Shown piece by piece: positions 48,873-61,543 of a DNA stretch of 64,000 bases; position 1 is the first letter of the stretch, and every line of letters starts with the position of its first letter. Location of the stretch: contig JALGQZ010000015.1 of NCBI GenBank assembly GCA_023105745.1, positions 4,797,499-4,861,498 on the forward strand, given 5' to 3'. Source of the DNA: Austropuccinia psidii. Taxonomy: Eukaryota > Basidiomycota > Pucciniomycetes > Pucciniales > Sphaerophragmiaceae. The notes beneath the pieces were generated by a model. That model worked only from the letters and a program-made list of their open reading frames with translations, made no database searches and was not told the origin of the DNA. Position numbers and translations under genes: made by a program.

Positions 48873-50565
48873 TTAGGTTCCTTCAGGCTCACAAGAAGCA
48901 GGCTAAATCAGCTCTCCAGTTGCTTCACACCATTCAGACACCAAAAAAAATCAATGACCAGGAGTCACCACTCTTCACAATTCCAGGAGGTTTCCAGGAG
49001 AAGAAAAGGATACAAGGGGAAAAACAAGACCTCTTCCAGCCAAAGGCAGAAAGAGTCAGACCCCATGATCCAGAATTTGTTGCATTTGGTGAAAGAAGTG
49101 CACAAGAACCAGAAGTAGTTGTAAACTACTCTAGAATCAGTAGTCCTAGTAATAGAAACATTACCCCCACTCAGATTGAACATAATATTGTCACACCTGA
49201 GAGTAACATAGACAGTGATGCACTGTGGTTACAAATGTCCCAATATGCTGAGCAAACTCAAAAGCAGTTTGCAGAACTTGAAGCAAGCCATGAGAGGATG
49301 AAGAAATTAACAGCCTCCATGGATAAAATTGTTAGAACTCTTCAAGAAGGACATGCTCAATTGAGCAAAGCCTCTGAAGAAATCAACAAAAGACTGAATC
49401 TAGTCTTTGAAGAACAACACCACAGCAAAAGGGACAGGGATTGTCTGGATCAAGACATAAACAAATTGTTTAATGTCTACCATAACTTGAAGCCCTAACA
49501 ACAAGGCCGAGATGTGGAAAATCCATATCAACCAGATGACATCAAACCAGAGGCCATGTTGATGAATAAGGCAATATCTCCATCACAATACCAGGATGGA
49601 GATGGCATGTCTTATTCAGAGAAGGAAGCCTCCAGACAGCTCCCTGAGGCCTCAAGCTGGCCCAAATTCTCTGGAACAGGAGAATATGATCATATGGAGC
49701 TCATATATTATATTGATGGACTCTTCATTGATGTACCAAGCATACCAGATTACTGGATTACTGCTAGAATCAATACAGCATTCAAGGGACATGCTAGTAT
49801 TTGGTACACAAAAATGAAAGAAATCCATGGCAGAAGGAACTGGCCATGGTGGAAGAGTAAAATCATCCAAAAGTACAGTAATGGTACTTATATATGGCAA
49901 AAGACCATGTCATTCAAAAATGACAAATACCCTATGGACAAAGATCCATATGAGTGGTGTCTTAGACAGTCTAAAAGACTTAAAGTCATTGATCCTCAGA
50001 TGAACATCCAAATGAGGAATCACAAACTCCTGACACAACTGCCAGGAGAACTAGAACATGCAGTAAAATGCATATGCAACCAAAATTGCACTCTAGATGA
50101 CATTTCTAATACCTTAAAAGAAATAAGGAAGAGAACTAATATAGGGAAATTCACCCCATACAAGAGCAGTAGTTTCAATGAGAAACAACCTTTCAGGGTA
50201 GAGTTTAAAGACAAACCCAAGGAAAGGGTGGCAGAAGTGACAAAGAAGAAGAATTCTTGTCACAATTGTGGTTCAACAGACCACTATGCCAACAACTGTC
50301 CAAAGGAAAAGAAAAAGGGCTATGCCATTGAGAAAGTCCCAGAGGAGGAATCCCCAACAGGGGATTCTGAATCAGACTCCATGGGGCATGCCACAAGAGA
50401 ACAATCTGATGATGATCAAGACTCAAGAGAAGAATTTCTGGTGGATTACCAAGAGGAAGCCCCACTAGAAATTCAGGATATACAGTTGGAAGCAGGCATG
50501 CCACAGGACACTGGCAACAAAACCTTGTGCAAACATACACAAGAGGCACAAACATTGCTGGTTAC
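48413..50565 (+). pseudogene. gag: element D2 gag (f1 frame)
   Basis: f1 starts MSPVYLRDLGFQRNQ at 48413. It is broken by the 17-bp deletion near 48764 and stops near 48799 and 48872, then reads 48920-49498 (GGFQEKKRIQGEKQ, coiled-coil QYAEQTQKQFAELEASHERM). After one stop it continues 49514-50565 with the capsid (WPKFSGTGEYDHMELIYYID, IWYTKMKEIHGRRNWPWWK) and an intact zinc knuckle CHNCGSTDHYANNC. Reading meets element E at 50566 just after HTQEAQTLLVT; the next residues, PTKGMVYIHGT, follow at 61544. Confidence 0.8.
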
Positions 50566-52753
50566 TGTGAGCCTGTGAGGTATGTATAACATACCCATAA
50601 GGCCACAAATGATTTTATAAACAGTTAATTTTGTCTTAAACAGACTTTTTAGTTGAAATTAAAATAAAAAATAACAAAAAATAAGTATAACTTTTTTTTT
50701 GGATAAACAAAGTTATAAATATTATGTCATTTTTGGATTCTACACATAAAATGACCTAGGGTACATCCATAAGGTGTTATACCCAAAAACACTTATTTCA
50801 TGTGTTATTAGAAGATTTAAGAGTCTCACAGTACTAATGTAACTTTTTCAACATTTTTTTAAATTGTTAACTTTAAGCTTAAATAAGCTTAAATTTAAAG
50901 TTGCATAAGGTTAATGCAAACTTACCAAAATTTTAGTTAAAATTGAGGTGTGGTGTATATTTACTGAATTGGCTAAGGATTTGCCATACAGAATGTAAAT
51001 CCTGCGTGAGCTCAATTTAAAAGGGTTTAAAGCCATGGTATGGCTTTAAATAAATAAAAGGGCAAAATCCACGCAAAAAGGTGGGACAAAGGAAAAAGAC
51101 CAAATAGAGCTGGGGTACCCAACTTTTTGGATCTGCAATGATTCAATCAAGGTTGTCCACCTGTATTGGAGGATTTGCAACCTTATTTAAACTTTAAGAT
51201 TAGACTTTGATCCAACCTTAAGGTTTAAACCGGTTTTATCCCAATTTGGACAGGAATTTCAAGCTGCCAAAGGGTAAATCCCAATATGCAGGCTTGAAAT
51301 CAAGGTTTTAAGAACTGTCAAAGCTTAATCAGGCTTAAAAGCCTTAAATAAGCTTAAACATTTAAAGTTACAAGCATCAAAACCTTATCAAAAGCTAAGG
51401 TTTGGTGTGTATTGCTATTTTATGTGGAAAAATAGCAATAACTTCAAAAATTCATTAAAAATCCAAATCTTAATGAATTTGCTCGAACGTTTCACACAGC
51501 TTAGAATTTAATATTATCTACATATAAATTAAACTTTAAGTATCTTTTATAAATAAATTTCCTGGGTAATTAGCCTGGAAATTCACTCTTTTAATCAAGC
51601 TCAAAGAAAATTATGATTTCTTTAAAAATTAATTAAAAATTGAGTTTAAGAGATTTCTGCTTGAAACTCTGTTTTTAAGTTGTTCATGTGATGAAATTTA
51701 ATATAAATAATTTTATTTATATTAAAAACTTAAAAATAATTACTTTAAATGAGGATTAAAGTTACATGGATTTAAGAATAACACTGGTAACTTTAAATTG
51801 GAATTAAAAGCAAGTTGCCTTAAGTTAAGAACTTTGCTTTTAAGTATGGTTTTTCAGTTTTGACCTGAGCACGCCCTCCTATTGATTATGAATCATGAGA
51901 GCTGCTCTGAAGACATAAAAAGAGTCTTTTCATCACTGTTTTTGTCCATCATTCATCATCAATCAAATCATATTAGAAATTTAAACAGGTAAAGTTTTAT
52001 TATTTATAAAATCTTATTATTAAAGTAATTCTTAAGTTATTCTATTCTTTAATAATTGTAAATTAAAGAATTGAAATAATAGAATTCAGATTATTGTTGT
52101 AATCATCAATAATATATTTTATATTATAAAATTACCATCTTAAATATCTTTTAAAATCCACAAATTCCTCTTAAAAAACTCTTTAATCTTAAATTTTATT
52201 ATAAAAAGCTGTTTTATCTTTAGAATTATTGATTTTTGGTGTGTTTTTAACTTATAATTATTATTTAATATAATAACTGTTGTTGTTTGACTTGTTGTAT
52301 TAAATAAATATTATAAGTAAGTTTTCTCTAAAGTTCTGTATTTTTTTTATCTAGTAATAGTTTTTTTATATAGAATTTTTATTCTATAAGAATTATTTCT
52401 GCACAGTGTGTGTTATAATTCTTTTATCAATAATATTTATATTATTTATAAGTGGTTAATATTCATATTTCCACATGTAATTGTCTCATTAAGAGCTTTA
52501 CACTTCTTATTGTTATAACTGTCAGTGACTATAACAATAATAGATTAATTAAAATTTATTATAATTATTATATTTTTTCATTATTATATTTTATAATAAT
52601 AATTAAATTTATTTTTTTTAGATAATTATTTTTAATAATTATATTTAAATTTGTGGTTATAATATTTTATTATGTTATATATTTCTACTGAGGACAGTCA
52701 TAGTACTCTTGATTTTGCTACTATTATCAAGAGTTTCATAGACAAACCTTTCA
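50566..52753 (+). repeat. element E 5' LTR
   Basis: 2188 bp from TGTGAGCCTGTGAGG to ...ctttca. Its partner ends ttaca, so the last bases have mutated here. The 52000-52700 part is extremely AT-rich, with 'gaggacagtcatagtactc' near the end shared with the old solo LTR at 39385-41209. Confidence 0.9.
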
Positions 52754-53289
52754 TTTGGGGGCCTGGCCATGATTTTAACCAATTTTTGGGACATAAATCA
52801 TATTCTAGACCTTATTTTACTATTTTTTGACGTAAAATTGCCATATTTGTCTTAATATTGTCTTTTTTTGGGACTTATCCCTTATAAATAATCTTTATAA
52901 TATCAATAAAGTTATTTTTTCTTAAGAATATTGTTTGAAAGAATATACTATTGAGTGACTTGGAATAAAATTCTTTTGTCTAACTAGTGGCTTTTTCACA
53001 TCATAGACTCGATATTTATTCTTTGAGTTATTCTAGTATAAAGTGAATAATAATACAATTTTGATTAATTAACTTGTTAATTGCATAATTACTATTTCTT
53101 TAAAGAAAATAATAAATCAAATAAAAAATCTTAACTAAAAACATTTTTTTTCTTTTATCTTAGACATTTTTCTTTATTTTTGACGTAATTTGCCATAAAA
53201 TTACATCAAAACAACTTCATTTAATAAGTTGAGTTTATAAGTTATTTTTATGATTTGATAAAATAACTTATATTTTCAATTTTCTCTAG
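52754..53289 (+). other. element E leader with candidate primer-binding site
   Basis: 52754-52772 (tttgggggcctggccatga) is the primer-site candidate, matching those of C, D1 and D2. The rest is AT-rich untranslated sequence ending in the acceptor tttctctag at 53289. Confidence 0.55.
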
Positions 53290-54235
53290 TGTATTCCATC
53301 AGAGAAAATTCTTCAGACTCTGAAGCCTCAGAGTCCAGTATTGAAATTCAAACCAGCCCACCACCAAGGGGTTTGATAACCAAAGAGCCCTTTAAAGGTC
53401 CTGCAGGTGAATGAAATTCAATTTTACTCTATTTTTTATTAAAATTGACGTGAAATTACTCCTACTAGAAGTGGAAGTAACTACTTCATCCAATCAAATG
53501 GATCTGGACCAGGACATTCCAGCCACAAATCCAAAAGGCAAGAATGTCTTTCCAGAGGAGAGGCACAAATGGAGGATGCCAGAACTTCCACCAGTTCCCA
53601 AAAGTTAGCCAGCACCTTTGAGCCTCTTATTGAGAGTCCAGAAGCTGACATAACTGCTATTGCTGTTAGATCTGAACCATTTCCAACAGGCAGCTGTGGA
53701 AATTTATCAATCTCAATGGAAGAACTGGTTCTTGGCGTCAAAACAACAAGAGTGGGAACTTCTCCCAAGTCTTTGGATAGGCACCATGAACTCTTATCTT
53801 CAAGTGAAGAAGTTCATGGGACCAGAAAAGACAGAAGACCTTCTGATGGGTTGGACACCCATGTCTATCAAAGGACAAGTCCAACAGATAAAAGCTTGGT
53901 TGAAAAACCAAAGCATGTTATCAGAGGATCAGAAGAAGAAGTTGGCACAAGGCAAGGAAACCAGCCCAGTGGAAGCTCCCCAAGCATCCACCAGCAAAAA
54001 TCCGCCTCAGCAAGTGCCAAACAAGCCCAAGCAAGCCCCAAAAACCAACCAGAAGGGCAAGCAAAAGGCAAAGGGAAAGGCAAAGCCCAAGTGGAACAAG
54101 CCTTACCCTCAGAATTACAGAATCCCAAAGAAGGAAAAGACAGCCATGGACAATGTGTTCAATATGGCAAAAACCTTGATGGAATTCAAAAACAAGGAGG
54201 AGGAAAGATTGAACCAATCTTTCCCAAAGAAATAG
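53290..54235 (+). pseudogene. element E accessory ORF (f2 frame), interrupted
   Basis: Upstream exon 53290-53406 (VYSIRENSSDSEASESS, ending GPA) has a donor gcag|gtgaat. A 62-nt intron ends cctactag at 53468. The second exon, from 53469, reads EVEVTTSSNQMDLDQD to a TAG at 53606. After one further stop the frame is open from about 53651 to 54235: QQAAVEIYQSQW, MNSYLQVKKFMG, MGWTPM, a Lys/Pro-rich stretch, then YRIPKKEKTAMDNVFNMAKT. These match f2 of C and B. The frame ends TTC CCA AAG AAA TAG, where CCCAAAG is a possible -1 slip site into f1. The two stops mean decay or an unrecognised second intron. Confidence 0.45.
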
Positions 54236-55593
54236 ATCTTGTAAAACTTGTAACTCACTTTGAACCTTGTAATAAAGAAATTATGGCAAAATTTAAAACA
54301 TTTGATTATGTCCAACAGAAGTTGGGTAATGAGATATTAAAAGTGAAAGAACAACAAAAGACCATTATTGGCCTTGAAAATGTTAATAAAGACAATATTG
54401 TGTCTTTGATGCAAATTTGTGAAAGACTTGAGTCTAAAGCTACCTTACTCAATCAACCAGATGAGAACTCAATTTCTTTTATAACTGGACAGTTAAGAGA
54501 ATTGAAAATACAAGTTCAAAACTTGGAAAATTCTACTGGTAACAATGCAGCTCTTTTTCAAGAATAATTGGAAAAAAGTGATAAAGCAAGACTTGAATTG
54601 AAAGAAGACATTCAATCAGATATTAATAATATATCACTAAAAAATGAATTGCCAAGGCAATCCACACCAATTCTTGACAGAAATGTTCTTAACTTGATTA
54701 ATGATTTAAATCATACAATTTCAAGTCATGATGTGGAAACTGCTTGCAATTATAAGGACATTCCAAGATTAGAGGAATGGCCAACCTTCAGTGGTGAAGG
54801 AGAATATAATCATATGGAATTTATGAAAACAATTGATATGTTCAAAGAAGACTTTAACATACCAGATGAATACATAAGTGCCAGATTACACTCATTATTT
54901 ACCAAATCAGAAAAGAAATGGTATTATAAAATGAGAGAAGACCATGGTAAACATTCTTGGCCTTGGTGGAAAGAACAAATTATTTCCAAACGGGAAAATG
55001 ATTCCTGGAGATTTAGAATGGAAAATTCTTTTGAAGAAGCCATTTTTAATATTGAAAGGGACAGGCCCATGACTTGGTTTCTTAAACAGAAGGACAGGTT
55101 AACTGCCCTTCATCCTGATATGTCTGAAACAATGGTACATAAAAGGATATTAAGAAAATGTGGTGGTGACCTTGAGCATGCTATAAGAAGCAGCTGTATT
55201 GAGCCTTGCTCTACAGAAGATTATATCAATGCTATGGAGGAAATCACTACTAGAACAAAGATTGGAAGAAATTGGTCCAAAACCCCAATAGACAACAAGA
55301 CTAGTGGGAAACCAATTTCAAAACCAAATAAACCATATGACAGACTTCCTTTGAAATGTCATAAATGTGGAAGCAAACCTCATTTGGCAAACACTTTTCC
55401 AAAAAAGACAAGAGTCAATGAGATCAATGTTGAAAAAGTGGAAGACACAAAAGAAACTGATGTATCCCTACATGAAAGTGATTCTGAACCTTCAGAAGAA
55501 GAAGAAGTATCAGAAGAACTTGGTATAGAAAATATTAATGTTTCTTTTGAAGTCACTCAGGTACATACTCACTTACCACAGTACAGTGATTAA
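53453..55593 (+). pseudogene. gag: element E gag (f1 frame)
   Basis: The family start lies at 53453, where ATT replaces ATG (x-TPTRSGSNYFIQSNGS). It again overlaps the intron acceptor. The frame is open to a TAA at 54565-54567, passing HGQCVQYGKNLDGIQKQGGG and a long coiled coil (about 54240-54550). It continues 54568-55593 with the capsid (WPTFSGEGEYNHMEFMKTID, KWYYKMREDHGKHSWPWWK) and a zinc knuckle CHKCGSKPHLANTF whose fourth ligand Cys is Phe. The next in-frame stop, TAA at 55591-55593, divides gag from pol; pol is in the same frame. In f1 the Gag would be about 710 residues. Confidence 0.8.
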
Positions 55594-55596
55594 TGT

Positions 55597-58500
55597 ATGG
55601 ATGTCATACATGTGCAAGATCCCAAAATGCAAAAAACCAAACCTGCCAGAGGTAAAGGTTATACAGCTGGGTCATCTTGTATCACTAATATTGTGATAAA
55701 TAACACAGAAGACAAGATACATCTTGACTCAGGTGCTTTTTGCACTTGTGTTGGAAAAGATTATCTTGACAAAATTTATACCAATTGGCAAGACAAATTA
55801 ATGCCAATTGAAGGTATAACATTCAGCAGTGCTAGCCAAAACATGCACCCCTTGGGTATATTTGAGGCAGCAATCATATTTCCTCATCCTGCAGGAAGTA
55901 TAAGAATGAAATTTGAAATTGTTGTTATGAATAATTGTACTTCACAACACTTTATACTTGGGAATGATTATCTCAATATTTATGGTATTGATATTAATAA
56001 TCATAAAGACAGGTATTTCACCATAGGGGAAAATAAAAGACAAAAACTTGCTTTTCCTCTAGAAAAAAGAGAAATTACTTTCATTAAACAAGTAAAAAAT
56101 GTTAATGAGGAAACATTTGTGTCAAGTCAATTAATTGAAGCACAAATTACGCCTGAATTAAAACTGGAAATGAAGGAAGAGCTTATTGAAATTTTATTTC
56201 AATACAGGGAAGCCTTTGCTTCAGATAATGAACCACTTGGGGCTATAAAAGGCCATGAGGTGGAAATTATGCTTAATGTGGAGAGGCCTTATCTGCCACT
56301 ATTAAGAAGACCAGCTTACCCAGCTAGCCCTAGGGCTAGAGAAGCATTAGAAAATAATATTAATGAACTAATGAAACTGGGAGTTCTTAGAAGAGTTGGA
56401 CACAATGAGGAAGTAGAAGTCACAACTCCAGTAATCATTACTTGGCATAATGATAAGTCAAGGATGGTTGGTGATTTTAGAGCACTGAATACCTATACTA
56501 TCCCAGACAGGTATCCAATCCCTAGAATTCATGAGACTTTGACTCAATTATCCAAAGCAAAATTCATTACTTCCATGGATGCTCTAAAAGGCTTTCACCA
56601 GAATGTTTTGACACCTCATTCTAGGAAATTATTGAGAATAATTGCTCATTGTGGTATTTATGAATATTTGAGGATGCCTTTTGGTATTAAAAATGCACCC
56701 TCTCATTACCAAAAAATGATGAATACTATCTTCCCACATGAATTATCAGAGGGATGGTTAATCATTTATATTGATGACAATATCATTTGTTCAGAAACCT
56801 GGAAATTACATTTAGAGAGACTTTCATTAGTACTTAAGAAAATTCTACAAGTGAAAATGAAAATTTCTCTTAAAAAATGTAATTTTGGGTTTCAAGAGTT
56901 AAAAGCTGTAGGACATGTAGTCTCAGGACTAAGCCTTGGTGTTGATAAGAACAAAGTGGCTGCAGCTTTACTGAAACAAATGCCCCAGAACAAAAAAGAA
57001 ATGATGTCTTTCTTAGGGTTTGCCAGTTATTACAGGCAACACCTTAAAGATTTTGCAATCCATGCCAGATCATTATACAGAATTTGTGATCAACAAACTG
57101 TTTTTGAAATGACTCAGGAGAGAATTCAAACATATGATAAAATCAAGTATGCCTTGACCAATGCACCATTATTACTGATGCCAGACTGGAAACTTCCTTT
57201 CAAACTGTATATTGATGCATGTGGTGAAGGTCTAGGAGCTGCTCTTCATCAAGTTCAAATTGTCAATGACAAGCCTTATGAAGGTCCAATTTGTTTTATT
57301 TCAAGACAAATTAAACCTACTGAGGCCAGATATGGAGCTAGCCAAATGGAGTGCCTTTGCCTTGTTTGGGCTCTGGAAAAACTTCATTACTATCTTGATG
57401 GTAGTGTGTTTGAAGTAATCACTGATTGTAATGCAGTAAAATCACTTCTTAACATGAAAACTCCAAACAGACACATGTTGAGATGGCAGATTGCTATACA
57501 GGAGTATAGAGGCAATATGACCATAGTAAATAAAGCTGGAAATATTCACAAGAATGCTGATGGCTTAAGTAGATGGTCATTACCCAATACGCCTGAAAAT
57601 CCTGCCTATATTCCTACAAGTGCAGAACCTCAAAGCCCAATTAAAGGAATTAACATCACAGATGTGGGAACAGAATTCTTTGAGGAAGTTAGAGAAAGCT
57701 ATAAGCAAGATAAAAATTGCCATATACTTACTGCTCTACTTGACAAAGACTGCAAAGATGCAGCATTGGCTAATTCTCTGGATGATATTTGGAAAACATC
57801 TTATGATAATGGAAGATTCCATTTGTTTGATGGTATACTATATCATAGATCTAAACACACATGTGTCATGGTCTTATGTAGTAGAATGTTGATTAACACA
57901 ATACTACTAATATTCCATGATAACATTTATTATGGACATCTGTCCAAAGACAGAACAATGGAAAGAATTAAGACATGTGCCTGGTGGCCATCTTGCAGAA
58001 AAGATGTCATTTAGTACTGTCATAGTTGTGATAGATGCCAGAAAGCCAATAAAGCTACTGGTAAAAGATTTGGTCTGATGATCCATATCCAAGAACCAAG
58101 TACCCCATGGGAAGTGGTTCACATGGATTGGGTAACTGCATTACCACCTGGAGGTGATAAAAGTTACAATGCATGTCTTGTTATTGTAGACAGATATAGC
58201 AAAACACCAATCTTTTTACCATGTCACAAAGATGACACAGATATGGATACAGCTCTTTTGATCTGGACTAGAGTAATATCCCATACTGGTCTCTTTAAAA
58301 ACATCATTAGTGACAGAGACCCAAAATTTACATCAGCCTTATGGACTGATTTACATAAGCTTTGGGGTACAAAATTATCATTATCAACAGCATACCATCA
58401 CAAACAGAGGGGTTGGCAGAAAGAATGATTCAAACCCTTGAGGACATGATCAGAAGATTTTGTGCTCATGGCCTGGAGTTTAAAGATTCTGATGGCTTTA

Positions 58501-59222
58501 CCCATGATTGGTGTACTCTTATACCAGCATTGGAATTAGCCTACAAGACCTCCATCCATGCTTTAACAGGCAAGACCCCTGCAATGTTGGAAAAAGGATG
58601 GAGCCCCAAACTTCCAATTGATACTTTGAAGAAAGATCTGGTTGAGATTCATCCAACTGCTTCAAGCTTCAAGATATTGCTTGATAAAGTGAGATATCAT
58701 GCAAATCAAAGCATGAATGATGCCTTTGAATATGCTAAGCAGAAATGGGATAAAAGTCATAAAACTCCAGAATTCAAAGTAGGGGACTTAATACTAGTTT
58801 AAACCTTGAACTTTGATAATATTAAAGGTCCAAAGAAATTGAAAGATTTCTTTTCAGGGCCATTTATTATTAAAGCCCTTCATGGGACAAATTCAGTACA
58901 AGTAGAACTCCCAGGAGAACTGGAAAATAAACATCCAACTTTCCCTGTCAGTCTAGTAAAGCATTACACTTCAAGTGATAAGGAATTATTTCCTTTAAGA
59001 AATGAAACACCCTTAGAAGTACCCCCACTAGATCTAAGTGAGGAGAAAAAGGTACTAAAAGTCTTGAAAGAAAGAAGACTTAGGGGAAAAAATGAAAGAG
59101 AATACTTAGTCAGGTATAAAAATCCACAACATGAAGATGAGTGGATTGTAGAAAGCAAAATACCTGATTTCCAAAGGTTTCTCAGAAGATTCAGACATGA
59201 GAGAAGACCAATTGCTCAATAA
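55597..59222 (+). pseudogene. pol: element E pol: PR-RT-RNaseH-IN-chromodomain
   Basis: The 805-codon stretch 55597-58014 has protease [11 protein letters not shown] and [15 protein letters not shown] ([37 protein letters not shown], catalytic [10 protein letters not shown]), connection ([15 protein letters not shown]) and RNase H ([37 protein letters not shown]). A TAG at 58012-58014 interrupts the integrase zinc module. It continues at 58078 ([25 protein letters not shown]), has a one-base loss near 58395, runs to 58802 ([12 protein letters not shown]), has a TAA near 58800, and ends with 58806-59222 (GPF module FSGPFIIKALHGTN and chromodomain-like EYLVRYKNPQHEDEWIVE). Confidence 0.9.
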
Positions 59223-59344
59223 AGAGCTTGAATTGTGTGCTTTACATACTTAAAAGTATAAGTAGAGAGGCTGGACAGTGGATTATACCCCCCCAAATAA
59301 CTTGGGGTACACTACAAAAGAAAAAATGTGGTACAATTTCTTTT

Positions 59345-59356
59345 GGTGGTAGGGAA
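59345..59356 (+). promoter_or_regulatory. element E polypurine tract
   Basis: ggtggtagggaa directly precedes the LTR start TGTGAGCC. The interval 59223-59344 between pol and this tract has no gene. Confidence 0.75.
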
Positions 59357-61538
59357 TGTGAGCCTGTGAGGTATGTATAACATACCCATAAGGCCACAAA
59401 TGATTTCATAAACAGTTAATTTTGTCTTAAACAGACTTTTTAGTTGAAATTAATATAAAAAATGACAAAAAATAAGTATAACTTTTTCTTGGATAAACAA
59501 AGATATAAATATTATGTCATTTTTGGATTATACACCAAAAATGACCTAGGGTACATCCATAAGGTGTTATACCCAAAAACACTTATTTCTTGTGTTATTA
59601 GAAGATTTAAGAATCTCACAGGACTAATTTAACATTTTTAACATTTTTTTAAACTGTTAAATTTAAGCTTAAATAAGCTTAAATTTAAAGTTGCATAAGG
59701 TTAATGCAAACTTACCAAAATTTTAGTTAAAATTGAGGTGTGGTGTATATTTACTGAATTGGCTAAGGATTTGCCATACAGAATGTAAATCCTGCGTGAG
59801 CTCAATTTAAAAGGGTTTAAAGCCATGGTATGGCTTTAAATAAATAAAAGGGCAAAATCCATGCAAAAAGGTGGGACAAAGGAAAAAGACCAAATAGAGC
59901 TGGGGTACCCAACTTTTTGGATCCGCAATGATTCAATTAAGGTTGTCCACCTGTATTGGAGGATTTGAAACCTTATTTAAAATTTAAGATTAGAATTTGA
60001 TCCAACCTTAAGGTTTAAACTGGTTTTATCCAATTTGGACAGGGATTTCAAGCTGCCAAAGGGTAAATCCCAATATGTAGGCTTGAAATCAAGGTTTTAA
60101 GAACTATCAAAGCTTAATCAGGCTTAAAAATCTTAAATAAGCTTAAAACTTTAAAGTTACAAGCATCAAAACCTTATCAAAAGCTAAGGTTTGGTGTGTA
60201 TTGCTATTTTACGTGGAAAAATAGCAATAACTTCAAAAATTCATTAAAAATCCAAATCTTAATGGATTTGCTTGAACGTTTCACACAGCTTAGAATTTAA
60301 TATTTTCTACATATAAATTAGACTTTAAGTATCTCTTATAAATAAGTTTCCTGGGTAATTAGCCTGGAAATTTACTCTTTTAATTAAGCTCAAAGAAAAT
60401 TATGATTTCTTTAAAAATTAATGAAAATTGAGTTTAAGAGATTTCTGCTTGAAACTCTATTTTTAAGTTGTTCATGTGATGAACTTTAATATAAATAAGT
60501 TTATTTATATTGAAAACTTAAAAATAACTAGTTTATATGAGGATTAAAGCTACATGGAGTTAAGAATAACACTGGTAACTTTAAATTGGAATTAAAAACA
60601 AGTTGCCTTAAGTTAAGAAATTTGTTTTTAAGTATGGTTTTTCAGTTTTGACCTGAGCACGCCCTCTATATTCATTATGAATCATGAGAGCTGCTCTGAA
60701 GACATAAAAAGAGTCTTTTCATCACTGTTTTTGTCCATCATTCATCATCAATCCAATCATATTAGAAATTTAAACAGGTAAAGTTTCATTATTTATAAAA
60801 TCTTATTATTAAAGTAATTCTTAAGTTATTTTATTCTTTAATAATTGTAAATTAAAGAATTGAAATCATAGAATTCAGATTATTGTTGTAATCATCAATA
60901 ATATATTTTATATTATAAAATTATCATCTTAAATATCTTTTAAAATCCACAAATTCCTCTTAAAAAACTCTTTAATCTTAAATTTTATTATAAAAAGCTG
61001 TTTCATCTTTAAAATTATTGATTTTTGGAGTGGTTTTAACTTATAATTATTATTTAATATAATAACTGTTGTTGTTTGACTTGTTTTATTAAATAAATAT
61101 TATAAGTAAGTTTTCTCTAAAGTTTTATATTTTTTTTATCTAGTAATAGTTTTTTTATATAGAATTTGTATTCTATAAGAATTATTTCTGCACAGTGTGT
61201 GTTATAATTCTTTTATCAATAATATTTATATTATTTTAGGCTAATATTCATATTTCCACATGTAATTTTCTCATTAAGAGCTTTACACTTCTTATTGTTA
61301 TAACGGTCAGTGACTATAACAATAATAGAATAATTATAATTTATTATAATTATTATATTTTTTTATTATTATATTTTATAATAATAATTAAATTTATTTT
61401 TTTTAGATAATTATTTTTAATAATTATATTTAAATTTGTGGTTATAATATTTCATTATATCATATATTTCTACTGAGGACAGTCATAGTACTATTGATTT
61501 TGCTACTATTATCAAGAGTTTCATAGACAAACCTTACA
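59357..61538 (+). repeat. element E 3' LTR
   Basis: 2182 bp, matching 50566-52753 throughout with scattered differences, ending ACCTTACA. It is followed by gttac (61539-61543), the duplicated D2 target. Confidence 0.9.
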
Positions 61539-61543
61539 GTTAC

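Larger units (their letters stand above)
50566..61538 (+). mobile_element. element E: Ty3/gypsy chromovirus inside D2
   Basis: A complete 11-kb plus-strand element flanked by gttac at 50561-50565 and 61539-61543. LTRs are 50566-52753 and 59357-61538. Internal: primer-site candidate, leader, upstream exon 53290-53406, overlapping f2/f1 frames, capsid, pol with chromodomain, PPT. At least five disabling mutations make it inactive as an autonomous copy. LTRs differ at scattered positions, more than those of C. Confidence 0.9.
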
